From: Mucilaginibacter psychrotolerans
Lineage (GTDB): Bacteria > Bacteroidota > Bacteroidia > Sphingobacteriales > Sphingobacteriaceae
Assembly (NCBI RefSeq): GCF_004519315.1
Contig: NZ_SOZE01000012.1
Coordinates: 1 to 64,000, forward strand
Direction of reading: 5' to 3'
Length of the DNA stretch: 64,000 bases
Below the pieces are notes generated by a model that worked only from the letters and a program-made list of their open reading frames with translations, did no database searches and was not told the origin of the DNA. Below, one piece after another: positions 26,787-35,497 of this stretch. The position numbers were made by a program, and so were the translations under genes. The stretch's first letter is position 1, and each line of letters starts with the position of its first letter.

Positions 26787-27077
26787 ATGAAGTATTTACT
26801 GACCGTTGCCGCTTGCATCATAGCGGCAATCGCATCTGCACAACCGGGGATCAGTGAAATGCAGCAGGCCCAGCATGACCTTTCTTCCACATTCTTTTCG
26901 GCATTTGACTGCTGCATGGTGCTGGCCTTTATTTTCGGCGCATTTGGCGGTTTACGAATTTACCATAACTGGCAAATGGGTAAGGATCGCATGGACGCCG
27001 CTGTTGCCGCATGGTTTTTCGCTGCTTTTTTCATGATCCTTTCGGGTCCGTTTCTAAGGGCATTATTCGGTATCTGA
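26787..27077 (+). CDS. TraE-like DUF4134 protein, copy 1
   Basis: A 96-residue inner-membrane protein. A signal peptide (about 1-18, ASAQPG) and two transmembrane helices fit the TraE/DUF4134 family (VLAFIFGAFGGLRIYHNWQMG, then AAFFMILSGPFLRALFGI). These are small VirB2/VirB3-like subunits of the mating channel. A second DUF4134 gene follows after 221 bp. This copy has paired cysteines (DCCMV) absent from the other, and may have a specialised role. Confidence 0.72.
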   Translation: MKYLLTVAACIIAAIASAQPGISEMQQAQHDLSSTFFSAFDCCMVLAFIFGAFGGLRIYHNWQMGKDRMDAAVAAWFFAAFFMILSGPFLRALFGI

Positions 27078-27298
27078 ATGCCTGTTAACCCCTTTTGCTT
27101 CCTTCCCTGGAAGTACTAAAAGATACCTGTCTTACCATCTTCTTATTAATGTGCCGCCTTTCGGCGCATTTACAATCGCTAATTCCCATTGGGTGAATTA
27201 AACGGGACGTTGTTCGTGATCTGAACGCCCCGCAACCATAACAGCCGCCTCCCGGCCGGCTTTAAAAGATCTCCGCGTTTATTTTTTTCTCCAAATTA
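27078..27298. promoter_or_regulatory. Gap with hairpins between the two TraE-like genes
   Basis: This 221-bp gap is the longest inside the early tra block. It contains GCCG/CGGC-type hairpins near 27152-27168, a weak pairing of GGGACGTT with AACGCCCC near 27205-27232, and a GC-rich GCCGCCTCCCGGCCGGC near 27243-27259. Such placement fits an attenuator or an internal promoter. I see no coding frame. Confidence 0.35.
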
Positions 27299-27604
27299 AT
27301 GTTTACAAAAACAAAAAAGTTATGGGCTTCAGCTTTGCTGCTGGCCCTGTCTGTACCGGTATTCGCCCAAAATGGCGTTAACGGCCTGACCACAGCAACC
27401 TCGACCCTGAAAACTTATGTTGACCCGGTAACCAATATCACTTTGGTGATCGGCGGCATCGTGGGTATTGTTGGTGCCATCCGTGTCTATTCAAAATGGA
27501 ACAGTGGTGACCAGGATATCAACAAGGAATTAATGGGTTGGGGTGGATCATGTGTCTTTCTCGTTGTTTCCGCGTTGGTGATCAAAGCTTTCTTCGGCTT
27601 ATAA
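27299..27604 (+). CDS. traE: TraE, DUF4134 conjugative transposon protein, copy 2
   Basis: A 101-residue protein with a signal peptide (about 1-24, ending PVFAQNG) and two transmembrane helices (ITLVIGGIVGIVGAIRVYSKW, then SCVFLVVSALVIKAFFGL). The motif RVYSKWNSGDQDI is the classic TraE/DUF4134 signature. It is probably the main channel subunit. Its stop overlaps the traF start (ATAATGG). Confidence 0.85.
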   Translation: MFTKTKKLWASALLLALSVPVFAQNGVNGLTTATSTLKTYVDPVTNITLVIGGIVGIVGAIRVYSKWNSGDQDINKELMGWGGSCVFLVVSALVIKAFFGL

Positions 27605-27891
27605 TGGCCAGGAAGTATCCTGTTTATAAGGGGCTGCAAAGGCCCCTTATATTCAAAGGGTTTAAAGGCAAATTCATTTACTGGGGAATTGCCTCCCTTC
27701 TGGCCGGACTTGTCTTTGGCGCTTTAACCATCTCCCTGGTCAATATGTGGCTCGGTGCAATGATACTTATCGGCTTTACCGTTGGCGGTCTTCTCTTCAC
27801 CGCAGGAAAGCAAAAGGGCGGCCTGCATTCCAAAAGCCGCACCACCAACATTTACATCCTTAATCAATATGGCCGTAAAAACTTTGTTTAA
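27604..27891 (+). CDS. traF: TraF, DUF4133 membrane protein
   Basis: A 95-residue protein starting at 27604 (MARKYPVYKGLQRPL). It has two transmembrane helices and the family motif YPVYKGLQRPLIFKGFKGKFIYW. DUF4133/TraF resembles VirB3 and works with the TraG ATPase. Its last 23 bp overlap the traG start, so the two are translationally coupled. Confidence 0.87.
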   Translation: MARKYPVYKGLQRPLIFKGFKGKFIYWGIASLLAGLVFGALTISLVNMWLGAMILIGFTVGGLLFTAGKQKGGLHSKSRTTNIYILNQYGRKNFV

Positions 27892-30292
27892 CATCCCTTA
27901 TGCGGGGGTGGATAAAGGAGATGATTTTGATCTGCTCATCGGCAACAATGGCGAATACTCGGTGGTCATAAAAATGGTCAATCCCGTTATCCGTTATGCT
28001 GCCTACCCGGCAGGTTATGATGAGTTCCACCACCTCCTGATCAATGTCGTTAAAATATTGGGCGACGGTTATCTCCTGCAAAAGCAGGATGTGATCAGCC
28101 GAACACCCTACAAGAGCCCCCCAGCCGGAGAATACCTGCAAAAGCAGTACAACGCCCACTTTAACGGCCGGGAATGCCTGCAGGTCAATACTTATTTAAC
28201 GATAACGCGCCAGGTGAAAAAGGGCGCGTTTTATGTTTATGACGCCCGCATCCTGCGGGATTTCAAACAGGCCGTTGGCAAGGTGCTCGATATCCTGCCC
28301 GCGCCGAAAGTACTTCGTGAGGGAGAGCTGAACCAATTGGTTCTGCAAATGCTCAGCATGGATTTTGGCCGTTCTAATATCGTGCTGAACAACCTTGCAC
28401 CGTCTGATACGGAGATCAGGATCGGTGAGAAAGCGGTACGTAGTATCAGCCTGGTCAATATTGACAGCATCGATCTGCCGCCAGATGTTGGTGCTTATAT
28501 CGAGCTGAATGAAAAGGAAAGCATGCGCGGGTTCCCGGTGGATTTTCTCTCTTTTCTTTTTAAGGTTCCCGGTGTCGATGTGATTGTATTTAACCAGCTC
28601 ATTGAAATTCCCGGCCAGGTAGCGACCCTGCGCAAGCTGGAACAAAAAAAGAAGCGGCATGCCGGTATTCCCGACCCCGCGAACCAGTTATGTGTGGAGG
28701 ATATCGATCAGCTCTTAAATGATGTTGCCCGTGAAAACCAGATGCTGGTCACCTGTCATTTTAATATTTTGGTGGCAGCCCCAATCGCATCAATTCAGAA
28801 AGCGGTCAATTTTATTGAAAGCTCCCTGTTTCAACTGGGAATTATCCCCAGCCGGAACGCCTATAACCAGCTGGAACTTTATCGCTCCGCCTTGCCGGGC
28901 AACGGCGTGGAACTGAAGGATTACGATTGGTTTTTGACCACCTGTGACGCCGCCGTGTGCTTTTTCTTTAAAGAGTCACTGCCTAAAGATGAGCCATCCG
29001 ATTTCCTGCTCAGGTTTACCGACCGTCAGGGCATCCCTGTTGGCATCGACCCGGCTGATCTTCCCATGCGTACTGGCAGGATCAATAACCGTAATAAGTT
29101 CGTTTTAGGGCCGAGCGGTTCGGGTAAAAGCTTTTTTATGAACGCCCTGATCGAGCAGTATATGCTCTATAATATGGATATGGTGATCGTTGATACCGGC
29201 CATTCATATTCAGGCTTGTGTTCCTACTACCGGGGTAAATACATCACTTACACGGACAAAGACCCTATCACCATGAACCCTTTCCGCATCACGGAAATGG
29301 AATACAATATAGAAAAAAAGGATTTTCTCTGTACGCTGATCGGTGTAACCTGGAAAGGTGCCGAAGGTTCCTTTAGTCCTTTGGAGCGCGATGTTGTCGC
29401 CAATGTGATCTCGGCTTATTACAGCCAATTCTTTGCAGATGGCGGTGAATTAAACTTTAACACCTTTTACGAGTTCGCCCTGGAAAAAATACCGGAGATC
29501 AAATCGGAAGAGAAGATCGTCTTTGATTTTGATGAGTTCCGGTATGTACTTAAAAAGTTTTACAAAGGCGGTGAATTTGCCAGGATACTGAACGAGGATA
29601 CCGATAAATCACTGTTCACCGAGCGCTTCATAGTCTATGAAATTGATTCCATAAAGGAGAATAAAACTTTGTTCCCGCTCGTGACGCTCACGATCATGGA
29701 TGTATTCATCCAGAAGATGCGCTACCGTTCGGATAGGCGAAAGGCCCTGGTAGTGGAGGAAGCGTGGAAGGCCATTGCCAGCCCACTGATGGCGGGTTAC
29801 CTGCTTTATTTATACAAGACCGTCCGGAAGTTTTGGGGCGAGGCCATCGTGGTTACCCAGGAGCTGGGCGATATTTTGGGGAATGCTGTGGTGAAGGATA
29901 GTATCGTCAATAACTCGGATACCATTTGCCTGCTGGACCAAACCAAGTTCAAGGATAATTATAACGAGATCGCCGCCCTTCTATCCATCAATGAAACGGA
30001 ACGCCGGAAGATATTTACCATCAATCAGCTGGATAACACGGCGAATCGTGGCCGTTTTAAAGAAGTGTATATCCGGCGCGGGGCGGTCGGCGAGGTTTAT
30101 GGCGTGGAAGTATCGCTTCAGCAGTATTTAACCTATACAACCGAAAAACCGGAAAAAACAGCGGTCGAAAGTTATACCAGCCGCTATGGCTCTTACCCTG
30201 AAGGCCTTGAAGCCTTTGTACGGGATTTTAAAGAAAGCGGCAAATCCTTGCCTGCCTTCATTTCACAAGTTAATCAAAAACAGGTTGCATGA
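27869..30292 (+). CDS. traG: TraG, VirB4-type conjugation ATPase
   Basis: A 807-residue ATPase starting at 27869 (MAVKTLFNIPY); a longer frame upstream overlaps traF more deeply and is less likely. Walker A is GPSGSGKSFFMNAL near residue 414, Walker B lies in ALVVEEAWKAI near 630, and the conserved WGEAIVVTQEL follows. It powers assembly of the type IV mating apparatus. It overlaps the next gene by 4 bp. Confidence 0.92.
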   Translation: MAVKTLFNIPYAGVDKGDDFDLLIGNNGEYSVVIKMVNPVIRYAAYPAGYDEFHHLLINVVKILGDGYLLQKQDVISRTPYKSPPAGEYLQKQYNAHFNGRECLQVNTYLTITRQVKKGAFYVYDARILRDFKQAVGKVLDILPAPKVLREGELNQLVLQMLSMDFGRSNIVLNNLAPSDTEIRIGEKAVRSISLVNIDSIDLPPDVGAYIELNEKESMRGFPVDFLSFLFKVPGVDVIVFNQLIEIPGQVATLRKLEQKKKRHAGIPDPANQLCVEDIDQLLNDVARENQMLVTCHFNILVAAPIASIQKAVNFIESSLFQLGIIPSRNAYNQLELYRSALPGNGVELKDYDWFLTTCDAAVCFFFKESLPKDEPSDFLLRFTDRQGIPVGIDPADLPMRTGRINNRNKFVLGPSGSGKSFFMNALIEQYMLYNMDMVIVDTGHSYSGLCSYYRGKYITYTDKDPITMNPFRITEMEYNIEKKDFLCTLIGVTWKGAEGSFSPLERDVVANVISAYYSQFFADGGELNFNTFYEFALEKIPEIKSEEKIVFDFDEFRYVLKKFYKGGEFARILNEDTDKSLFTERFIVYEIDSIKENKTLFPLVTLTIMDVFIQKMRYRSDRRKALVVEEAWKAIASPLMAGYLLYLYKTVRKFWGEAIVVTQELGDILGNAVVKDSIVNNSDTICLLDQTKFKDNYNEIAALLSINETERRKIFTINQLDNTANRGRFKEVYIRRGAVGEVYGVEVSLQQYLTYTTEKPEKTAVESYTSRYGSYPEGLEAFVRDFKESGKSLPAFISQVNQKQVA

Positions 30293-30963
30293 AATCACAA
30301 ATCTTTAAATGGCCGCTGATCGTCTTATTGGTCACGGCTCTGAACAGCGCCTTTGCGCAGGAGTTGGTGGTAGACCCCGCGGTTTCTGCCGCGATTGCCG
30401 TAAATGCCGGGGTGATCAACGGCCAGCTCAATACGACCAATAATAAGTTGGACCTGATCCAAAAAGGCCAGTTAGCCGTGAGCAGCCAGCTGGTCATTGT
30501 AAACAATCTGCAAAACAAGATCTATCAAGGTTTAAGCCAGGTCGCATCCGTCATCAATAACCTGGCGACCATAAAGGATATCGCGGATTGCGGGTCTGAT
30601 ATCATCAACGATGTGGAGGCCTCCGTCAACTTAGCCAAGTCAGACCCGGTTTTGCTGCTGTTCGCAGAACAGGGGGCCAGGGATTTTGAAACACGCTCGG
30701 TCAGGCTCGCCGCCGATGTCAGCGCTTTTGTGCTCAAGGGGGGTAATAACCTCATGGATTCCGGCGAACGCGGCAAACTGCTTAACCATATCGCCAATGA
30801 AATGCGCATCCTTCGCGGTATCGCCTACGGGATGAACCGCTCCATGTACTGGGCAAAGATCAACGGCATATTTCGTTCGCTCAATCCCTGGGCGGAATGG
30901 CAGAACCAAGATGTAAGGATCGCCAATGATGTGCTCACCAATGCCAAATACCTGAAACAATGA
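30289..30963 (+). CDS. Exported tra-operon protein, paralogue A
   Basis: A 224-residue protein with a signal peptide (cleavage near AFAQE, residue 21) and a mainly helical mature part. It has Asn/Gln-rich heptads (NNKLDLIQKGQLAVSSQL) and ends in RIANDVLTNAKYLKQ. It is a paralogue of the proteins at 31486 and 32148, sharing the mid-region LLLFAEQGARDFETRS and this ending. It occupies the place of TraH/TraI in CTnDOT and is probably a periplasmic VirB5-like component; that role is inferred. Confidence 0.75.
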   Translation: MKSQIFKWPLIVLLVTALNSAFAQELVVDPAVSAAIAVNAGVINGQLNTTNNKLDLIQKGQLAVSSQLVIVNNLQNKIYQGLSQVASVINNLATIKDIADCGSDIINDVEASVNLAKSDPVLLLFAEQGARDFETRSVRLAADVSAFVLKGGNNLMDSGERGKLLNHIANEMRILRGIAYGMNRSMYWAKINGIFRSLNPWAEWQNQDVRIANDVLTNAKYLKQ

Positions 30964-31481
30964 GAACCGAAGTATTCATGGTCTGTCCGCCATGGGATCA
31001 TTATAGGGCCTATAAAAGATCAGCGATGTGGCTGATGGATAATATCCCGCGAAAAATGATGAACGCCAAGGTTGCCTTTGCCTTCATCGCGGACTGCCTG
31101 TTTAATATGTCAGCGCCTGAACACGTCGTTTTTATTTGGGTACCTAACAAATTTACGGAAGAGTGCAGGGACTATATGAAGCGACTGGATTACCAGTATC
31201 ATCAATATTATGTCTGGTTACGGCCGAAATGGAAATTGGGGACCACCAAACAGGTGGCCGAATACCTGATGGTATATTATAAAGGTAAAGAGCCGCCAAA
31301 AATTGAATTCGCAGACGCCTTTGCCCAACCATTTACCGGGAAGGTCAAAAGCAGGGATCAAAAACCGGACGAAGCCTACGCCATGATCGAGGCCCGGTTC
31401 CCATATGCCGATAAACTTCAGGTCTATGGTTTCACCCGCCGGCACGGCTGGGATGTATGCCATCGCAACCTTAAAAAATAA
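30960..31481 (+). CDS. MT-A70-like protein with altered catalytic motif
   Basis: A 173-residue protein with the order of MT-A70 adenine methylases. It has a CPPW motif near the N-terminus (VCPPWDHY, Cys9-Trp12), a strand HVVFIWVPNKF, a YVWLRPKWKLGTTKQVAEYLMVYYKG segment matching the family's W.K ... EYLL..kG core, and a final RRHGWDVCHRN matching the usual R..GWD.WGN. The catalytic DPPW has become CPPW, so activity is doubtful. It lies inside the tra operon, overlapping the upstream gene by 4 bp. It may be a methylase relative reused as a binding protein. Confidence 0.68.
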   Translation: MRTEVFMVCPPWDHYRAYKRSAMWLMDNIPRKMMNAKVAFAFIADCLFNMSAPEHVVFIWVPNKFTEECRDYMKRLDYQYHQYYVWLRPKWKLGTTKQVAEYLMVYYKGKEPPKIEFADAFAQPFTGKVKSRDQKPDEAYAMIEARFPYADKLQVYGFTRRHGWDVCHRNLKK

Positions 31482-31485
31482 TTTT

Positions 31486-32151
31486 ATGAAAATACTATTC
31501 TTGACCCTGGCAGTTTCGGTTATGTTCACCGGGAGATTGCTGGCCCAGCAAAGTATTTTGGATATCCCGGCTCTCCATCAACTGGTGGATGAATCGGAAT
31601 CCGAAAACAAGCTGCAGGTAAAGGCAAAAAACCAACAGGCACTGGCAACCGCTAACGAGCAGGCTAATCTCACGCTTCTTGAAAAGATGAAAGCGATGTA
31701 CCGGACTTTGCAGCAACGCTATAACACCCTTGGAACGGCAATTGACCTGGCCGATATCGGGATATATGCGACCCCGATGGTGAGCAGGATCGTCAGTAAC
31801 CAAACCCAGATCGTACAGCTGGTACAAAAGAACCCGGCCCTGATCGCCATCGGCTACCAGTCCGCGCTTCAATTTGCATCGCAGGCCAAAAGTCTGGTGG
31901 CCTATGTTACCGGCCTCTCTCTATCACTTGGCGATGTCAACCAAATGAAATCATCCGACCGGAAAATACTTTTTGATTACGTCATTTCTGAACTCAGCAA
32001 GATCCAGGACTTATCGGGCAACATGCTGAGCATTATGCAGTACTCCAGCCTGGCTTCACTCTTACGGGCGGCAAACCCGTTCCAGAATTTTATTGATGCC
32101 GATAAGTCTATCGGCAGGGATATTATCCAAAACGCTAAATACTTAAAATGA
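31486..32151 (+). CDS. Exported tra-operon protein, paralogue B
   Basis: A 221-residue protein, start at 31486 (MKILFLTLAVSVMFTG), with signal peptide cleaved near LLAQQ. The helical mature part has a coiled-coil stretch (ANEQANLTLLEKMKAMYRTL) and ends in IIQNAKYLK like its neighbours. LRAANPFQNFIDADKSIGRD corresponds to LNPWAEWQNQDVRIAND in paralogue A. It is probably secreted to the periplasm as part of the transfer apparatus. It overlaps the next gene by 4 bp. Confidence 0.75.
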   Translation: MKILFLTLAVSVMFTGRLLAQQSILDIPALHQLVDESESENKLQVKAKNQQALATANEQANLTLLEKMKAMYRTLQQRYNTLGTAIDLADIGIYATPMVSRIVSNQTQIVQLVQKNPALIAIGYQSALQFASQAKSLVAYVTGLSLSLGDVNQMKSSDRKILFDYVISELSKIQDLSGNMLSIMQYSSLASLLRAANPFQNFIDADKSIGRDIIQNAKYLK

Positions 32152-32813
32152 AATTCCTGATCATTATAATTTTGCTGATTGCTGGCTTTGGGGTTGCCAG
32201 CGCGCAGGAATATGTCATCGATTACCAGCACCTCGTTGTGGTAACTGAAAACGCTGCCGTCCGAAGCAGCGCTGAGGTAACCCACGACCAATATCTCGGC
32301 AAGATCAACAACAACATCAATAACCTGAACACCAATGTAGGTTCGGTGGTACTGGCACAAACCATGATCTACGAGGGGCTTTCCAACGTTAACTCCGCCT
32401 TAAAAGGTGGGCTTGCCGTAAAGAACATGGCGGTGATCATTGCTGATATGACCGGTTACATCAGGCAGGCGCTGGATATGGCTAAAAGTGAACCTTACTT
32501 GCTTGTTTTTGCCGAAAACATATCCGCTGAAATGCAAAAAAGATCGCTTGCCCTTGTTACCGATGTTTCTGGTTATATTCTGAAAGAAGGGGATAATGTA
32601 CTGGCTGATTACAATTCCCGCGACCAGCTTTTACGCAAGGTGGTCACCCAACTGCAAATACTGGACGGCTTAGCCTATGGTGCCTGGAAAGCTATGTATT
32701 GGGCGAAGGAACGCGGTGTGATCGCATCCCTGAATCCTTTTGCTACCTATATCAGCCAGGACAGCCGCATTGTCAGCCAGGTCATTCAAAACGCTAAATA
32801 TTTACGCCAATGA
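32148..32813 (+). CDS. Exported tra-operon protein, paralogue C
   Basis: A 221-residue protein with a signal peptide ending near VASAQE. It shares with paralogue A the central LLVFAENISAEMQKRS, the segment GLAYGAWKAMYWAKERG (A has GIAYGMNRSMYWAKING), and the end VIQNAKYLRQ. A and C are closer to each other than to B. Three such genes in a row suggest subunits of one hetero-oligomer. Confidence 0.75.
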   Translation: MKFLIIIILLIAGFGVASAQEYVIDYQHLVVVTENAAVRSSAEVTHDQYLGKINNNINNLNTNVGSVVLAQTMIYEGLSNVNSALKGGLAVKNMAVIIADMTGYIRQALDMAKSEPYLLVFAENISAEMQKRSLALVTDVSGYILKEGDNVLADYNSRDQLLRKVVTQLQILDGLAYGAWKAMYWAKERGVIASLNPFATYISQDSRIVSQVIQNAKYLRQ

Positions 32814-32861
32814 GAATCATTGGCCAAACCATGATGACCGCTTACAATTAAATTCTTAATC

Positions 32862-33644
32862 ATGAAAAAATTCTTAATTCCACTGCCATTTATATGGCTA
32901 GCGCTGATCCATCATTGTTTTGGCCAGGCCTTAGCACAGGATCAAAGTGTTCGCTACCAGCAGGAACGTATGGTTTACCTGCAATGGGATCAAAATAAGT
33001 TTACCCCAAAAGCCGGTTTCTTGAGCTTAAATCCCTATTACTGGCTTACCTGGGGACTGTTTCATCCCAATTATTATAAGACCGACCTGCGGCCGCTCAG
33101 CGCGACCGGCCCGCAAACGCAGCGACTGGCTTTGGTCGCGGGGATGAACACCACGGATAACAAATACAAGCTACAATCAGATACGGTACGCAACACGGCC
33201 TTATCAGAGATCGCCAATCAATCCGGTTTGATCTCCGATGCTGACCCTTTATGGCAGCTTTATTACAGTAACGAACTAAAACCCGTGCTGAATAATTCAG
33301 CCGCAACCATCCTGGCCGGGCTTTCGCCGCAGGTTAGCGCCAAACTGGTTTCCGAGGGTCTGTACAACTGGTATAAGAACGAACTGGATATGCTAAAAGA
33401 ACGGGTTCAGGCCGCCCATACAACCACCATGGATCGCGGCGCGCGGATCATGGCCTACCACCGCTACCTGATGGAATACCGCAGGCTGGCCGGGGTTTGG
33501 GCAATACGAACCTCATCGGCGCAAGCCGCCTTAAATATGACCGCTCAACAGCAAAGGTTGCAAAGCAACCAGGTTTCGGTCAGCAGCTGGACGCCGCAAA
33601 CGGACATCCGGATCGCTAACCAAGTTTTACAGCACCTGCAATGA
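32862..33644 (+). CDS. Exported tra-operon protein, distant member D
   Basis: A 260-residue protein with a signal peptide (about 1-23, CFGQALAQ). The N-terminal half has an aromatic patch (LNPYYWLTWGLFHPNYY). The C-terminal half is helical and ends TDIRIANQVLQHLQ, echoing the R-IA-N--L endings of paralogues A-C, so it may be a remote relative. It is co-transcribed and overlaps traJ by 4 bp. Function unknown, probably periplasmic transfer component. Confidence 0.68.
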   Translation: MKKFLIPLPFIWLALIHHCFGQALAQDQSVRYQQERMVYLQWDQNKFTPKAGFLSLNPYYWLTWGLFHPNYYKTDLRPLSATGPQTQRLALVAGMNTTDNKYKLQSDTVRNTALSEIANQSGLISDADPLWQLYYSNELKPVLNNSAATILAGLSPQVSAKLVSEGLYNWYKNELDMLKERVQAAHTTTMDRGARIMAYHRYLMEYRRLAGVWAIRTSSAQAALNMTAQQQRLQSNQVSVSSWTPQTDIRIANQVLQHLQ

Positions 33645-34798
33645 AAAAGAAAATAACCCTATTGATATTGCTGTTTTTCAGTGTTACAGCTATATATGCC
33701 CAAACAGCCACGAATATGGATAATACCAAGACCTTGCAATTTTTGCAGGGCGACGGTGTTTACGAAGCCGGCGTAATGGTATTCTTAAAGGGATTGAAAG
33801 ATTCCGTATGGACGCATTTTGACCTGTTTATTACCGATGCCAAGGCGTTGGCCGCAATCTTTATGATCATATTTTTCGCTATTAAATCCTACGAAATGAT
33901 GGTCGGTGATAAACAACTGGAGGTCATGCCCTTGTTAAGACCTTTCGGTTTGGCGATGATCATATTATGGTGGGGCGTGTTCGTCAAAATGATCGCTTTT
34001 CCCACGGATATCATTACTAACCAAACAGAGCAAATGTTTGACAGCGAACAAGCAACGGTAGACAACCTCCGCCTAAACCGTTCCAGTTTGATGCTGGCAG
34101 TAGCCAATTCCCTTTACACTTACCAGGCACAAACTGAAGTTGCCGAAAAGGAAAGCGATACCTGGTACGGCCAGGCCTGGGATTCGGTCACCAGTACGGT
34201 AAAGCAGGGTATTTCCACAGTGGTGGCCCCTTTGCTGGAATTGAAGAACCGGCTGACGGTTAGTTTGCAATTGTTGTTCACCCAACTGTTGGAGTTGTTA
34301 GGGATTTGGATACTGAGGCTGGCGGTTTACATCATTTTTATGATCCAGATCATTTATTCTACCATACTCATCATTCTCGGCCCGTTTGCCGTTGCTGTCA
34401 GTATCCTGCCGGCATTCCGGGATAGCTTCAGCACCTGGATAGCCCGCTTTGTTTCGGTAAACCTGTACAGCGGCATTGCTTACCTGATCATGTACCTCTG
34501 CGGGCTGATGCAGGAATATGCACTGACTTCCGAGATAAGCAAATACAAGGAGCTCGTAGGCGAGAACGGGCTGAGCGCCAACTTGGAGAAAATGGCCTGG
34601 TTCGCCGGTAACGGTATTCTTTCCTTCGGCACCGTCATCATCGTTTTCCTGATCGGGGCAATCTGTATGTTCACCGTGCCCAGCATATCTACCTGGATCA
34701 TTTCCACTTCAGGTATCAGCTCGGCGACCTCTACTTTTGGCCGGAGCGCCGGCACAGTGGCCAGTATGGCAAGGAAAGCTACTGGCAGCTTCTTTTAA
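33641..34798 (+). CDS. traJ: TraJ, VirB6/TrbL-like membrane channel protein
   Basis: A 385-residue protein with a signal peptide (about 1-20), then six to seven transmembrane helices (for example DAKALAAIFMIIFFAIKSYEMM and IQIIYSTILIILGPFAVAVS). It ends in a Ser/Ala/Gly-rich tail (SATSTFGRSAGTVASMARKA). The segment ILGPFAVAVSILPAFRDSFSTW is typical of TraJ in Bacteroidetes elements. It is followed by a hairpin terminator inside the operon. Confidence 0.88.
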   Translation: MKKKITLLILLFFSVTAIYAQTATNMDNTKTLQFLQGDGVYEAGVMVFLKGLKDSVWTHFDLFITDAKALAAIFMIIFFAIKSYEMMVGDKQLEVMPLLRPFGLAMIILWWGVFVKMIAFPTDIITNQTEQMFDSEQATVDNLRLNRSSLMLAVANSLYTYQAQTEVAEKESDTWYGQAWDSVTSTVKQGISTVVAPLLELKNRLTVSLQLLFTQLLELLGIWILRLAVYIIFMIQIIYSTILIILGPFAVAVSILPAFRDSFSTWIARFVSVNLYSGIAYLIMYLCGLMQEYALTSEISKYKELVGENGLSANLEKMAWFAGNGILSFGTVIIVFLIGAICMFTVPSISTWIISTSGISSATSTFGRSAGTVASMARKATGSFF

Positions 34799-34832
34799 TT
34801 TTCTTTACTTCTTTCTTTCTCCTTTTTGATTT

Positions 34833-34868
34833 CAGGGCTGACCCAAGTATGGGCCAGCCCTTTTTATT
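34833..34868 (+). terminator. Intrinsic terminator between traJ and traK
   Basis: GGGCTGACCCA pairs with TGGGCCAGCCC (one mismatch) and is followed by a T run. It lies inside an otherwise continuous tra operon, so it probably lowers expression of traK and later genes, or an unseen promoter restarts transcription. Confidence 0.8.
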
Positions 34869-34882
34869 AAAACTAAATTCTT

Positions 34883-35497
34883 ATGATCATTAAAAATATT
34901 GAGGCGAAGGTCCGGCTGGCAACTTTTGTGGCGCTGGGTAGCCTGTTCACTTCCTTGCTTATCGTAGGGATGAATTGCTTATATGCCTACAAGCTGGTAT
35001 CCAACGCGCAGAAAAGCATATATATCCTGGATAATAACATCCCCATACAGGCAAAACAAACCGATGTGCAGATGAACCGGCCAGCTGAATATAAAGCCGA
35101 TGTTGAACTGTTCCACTCCTTATTTTTTTCGTTAACGCCCGACGATAATTACATGGAATACCAAATGAAAAAGGCTATGTACCTCGTTGACGAATCGGGT
35201 ATGCAGCAATACAATAATCTTAAAGAGAATGGTTTTTTCAACTCCATTCTTTCATCCAGTTCGGTGTTGACGCTGCAAACCGATTCCATTTCGCTGGATG
35301 TGCCTAAACATTATTTCCGGTATTACGGCAAGCTGAAGATCGACCGGCGCAGCTCTACCGTGATCCGCTCACTGATCACCGAGGGTTACCTGAAGGACAT
35401 ACCGCGAAGTGACAATAACCCGCACGGCGCGCTCATTACCAACTGGAAAACCCTCGAAAATAAAGACCTCAAAGATGTGGAGAAAAATACATTCTAA
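34883..35497 (+). CDS. traK: TraK, VirB8-like protein
   Basis: A 204-residue protein with an N-terminal transmembrane helix (FVALGSLFTSLLIVGMNCLY) and a periplasmic domain with the TraK signature: IYILDNNIPI, DVELFHSLFFSLTPDDNY, KHYFRYYGKLKIDRRSS, and SDNNPHGALITNW. TraK is a core inner-membrane scaffold of the mating channel. It overlaps the next gene by 23 bp. Confidence 0.9.
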   Translation: MIIKNIEAKVRLATFVALGSLFTSLLIVGMNCLYAYKLVSNAQKSIYILDNNIPIQAKQTDVQMNRPAEYKADVELFHSLFFSLTPDDNYMEYQMKKAMYLVDESGMQQYNNLKENGFFNSILSSSSVLTLQTDSISLDVPKHYFRYYGKLKIDRRSSTVIRSLITEGYLKDIPRSDNNPHGALITNWKTLENKDLKDVEKNTF

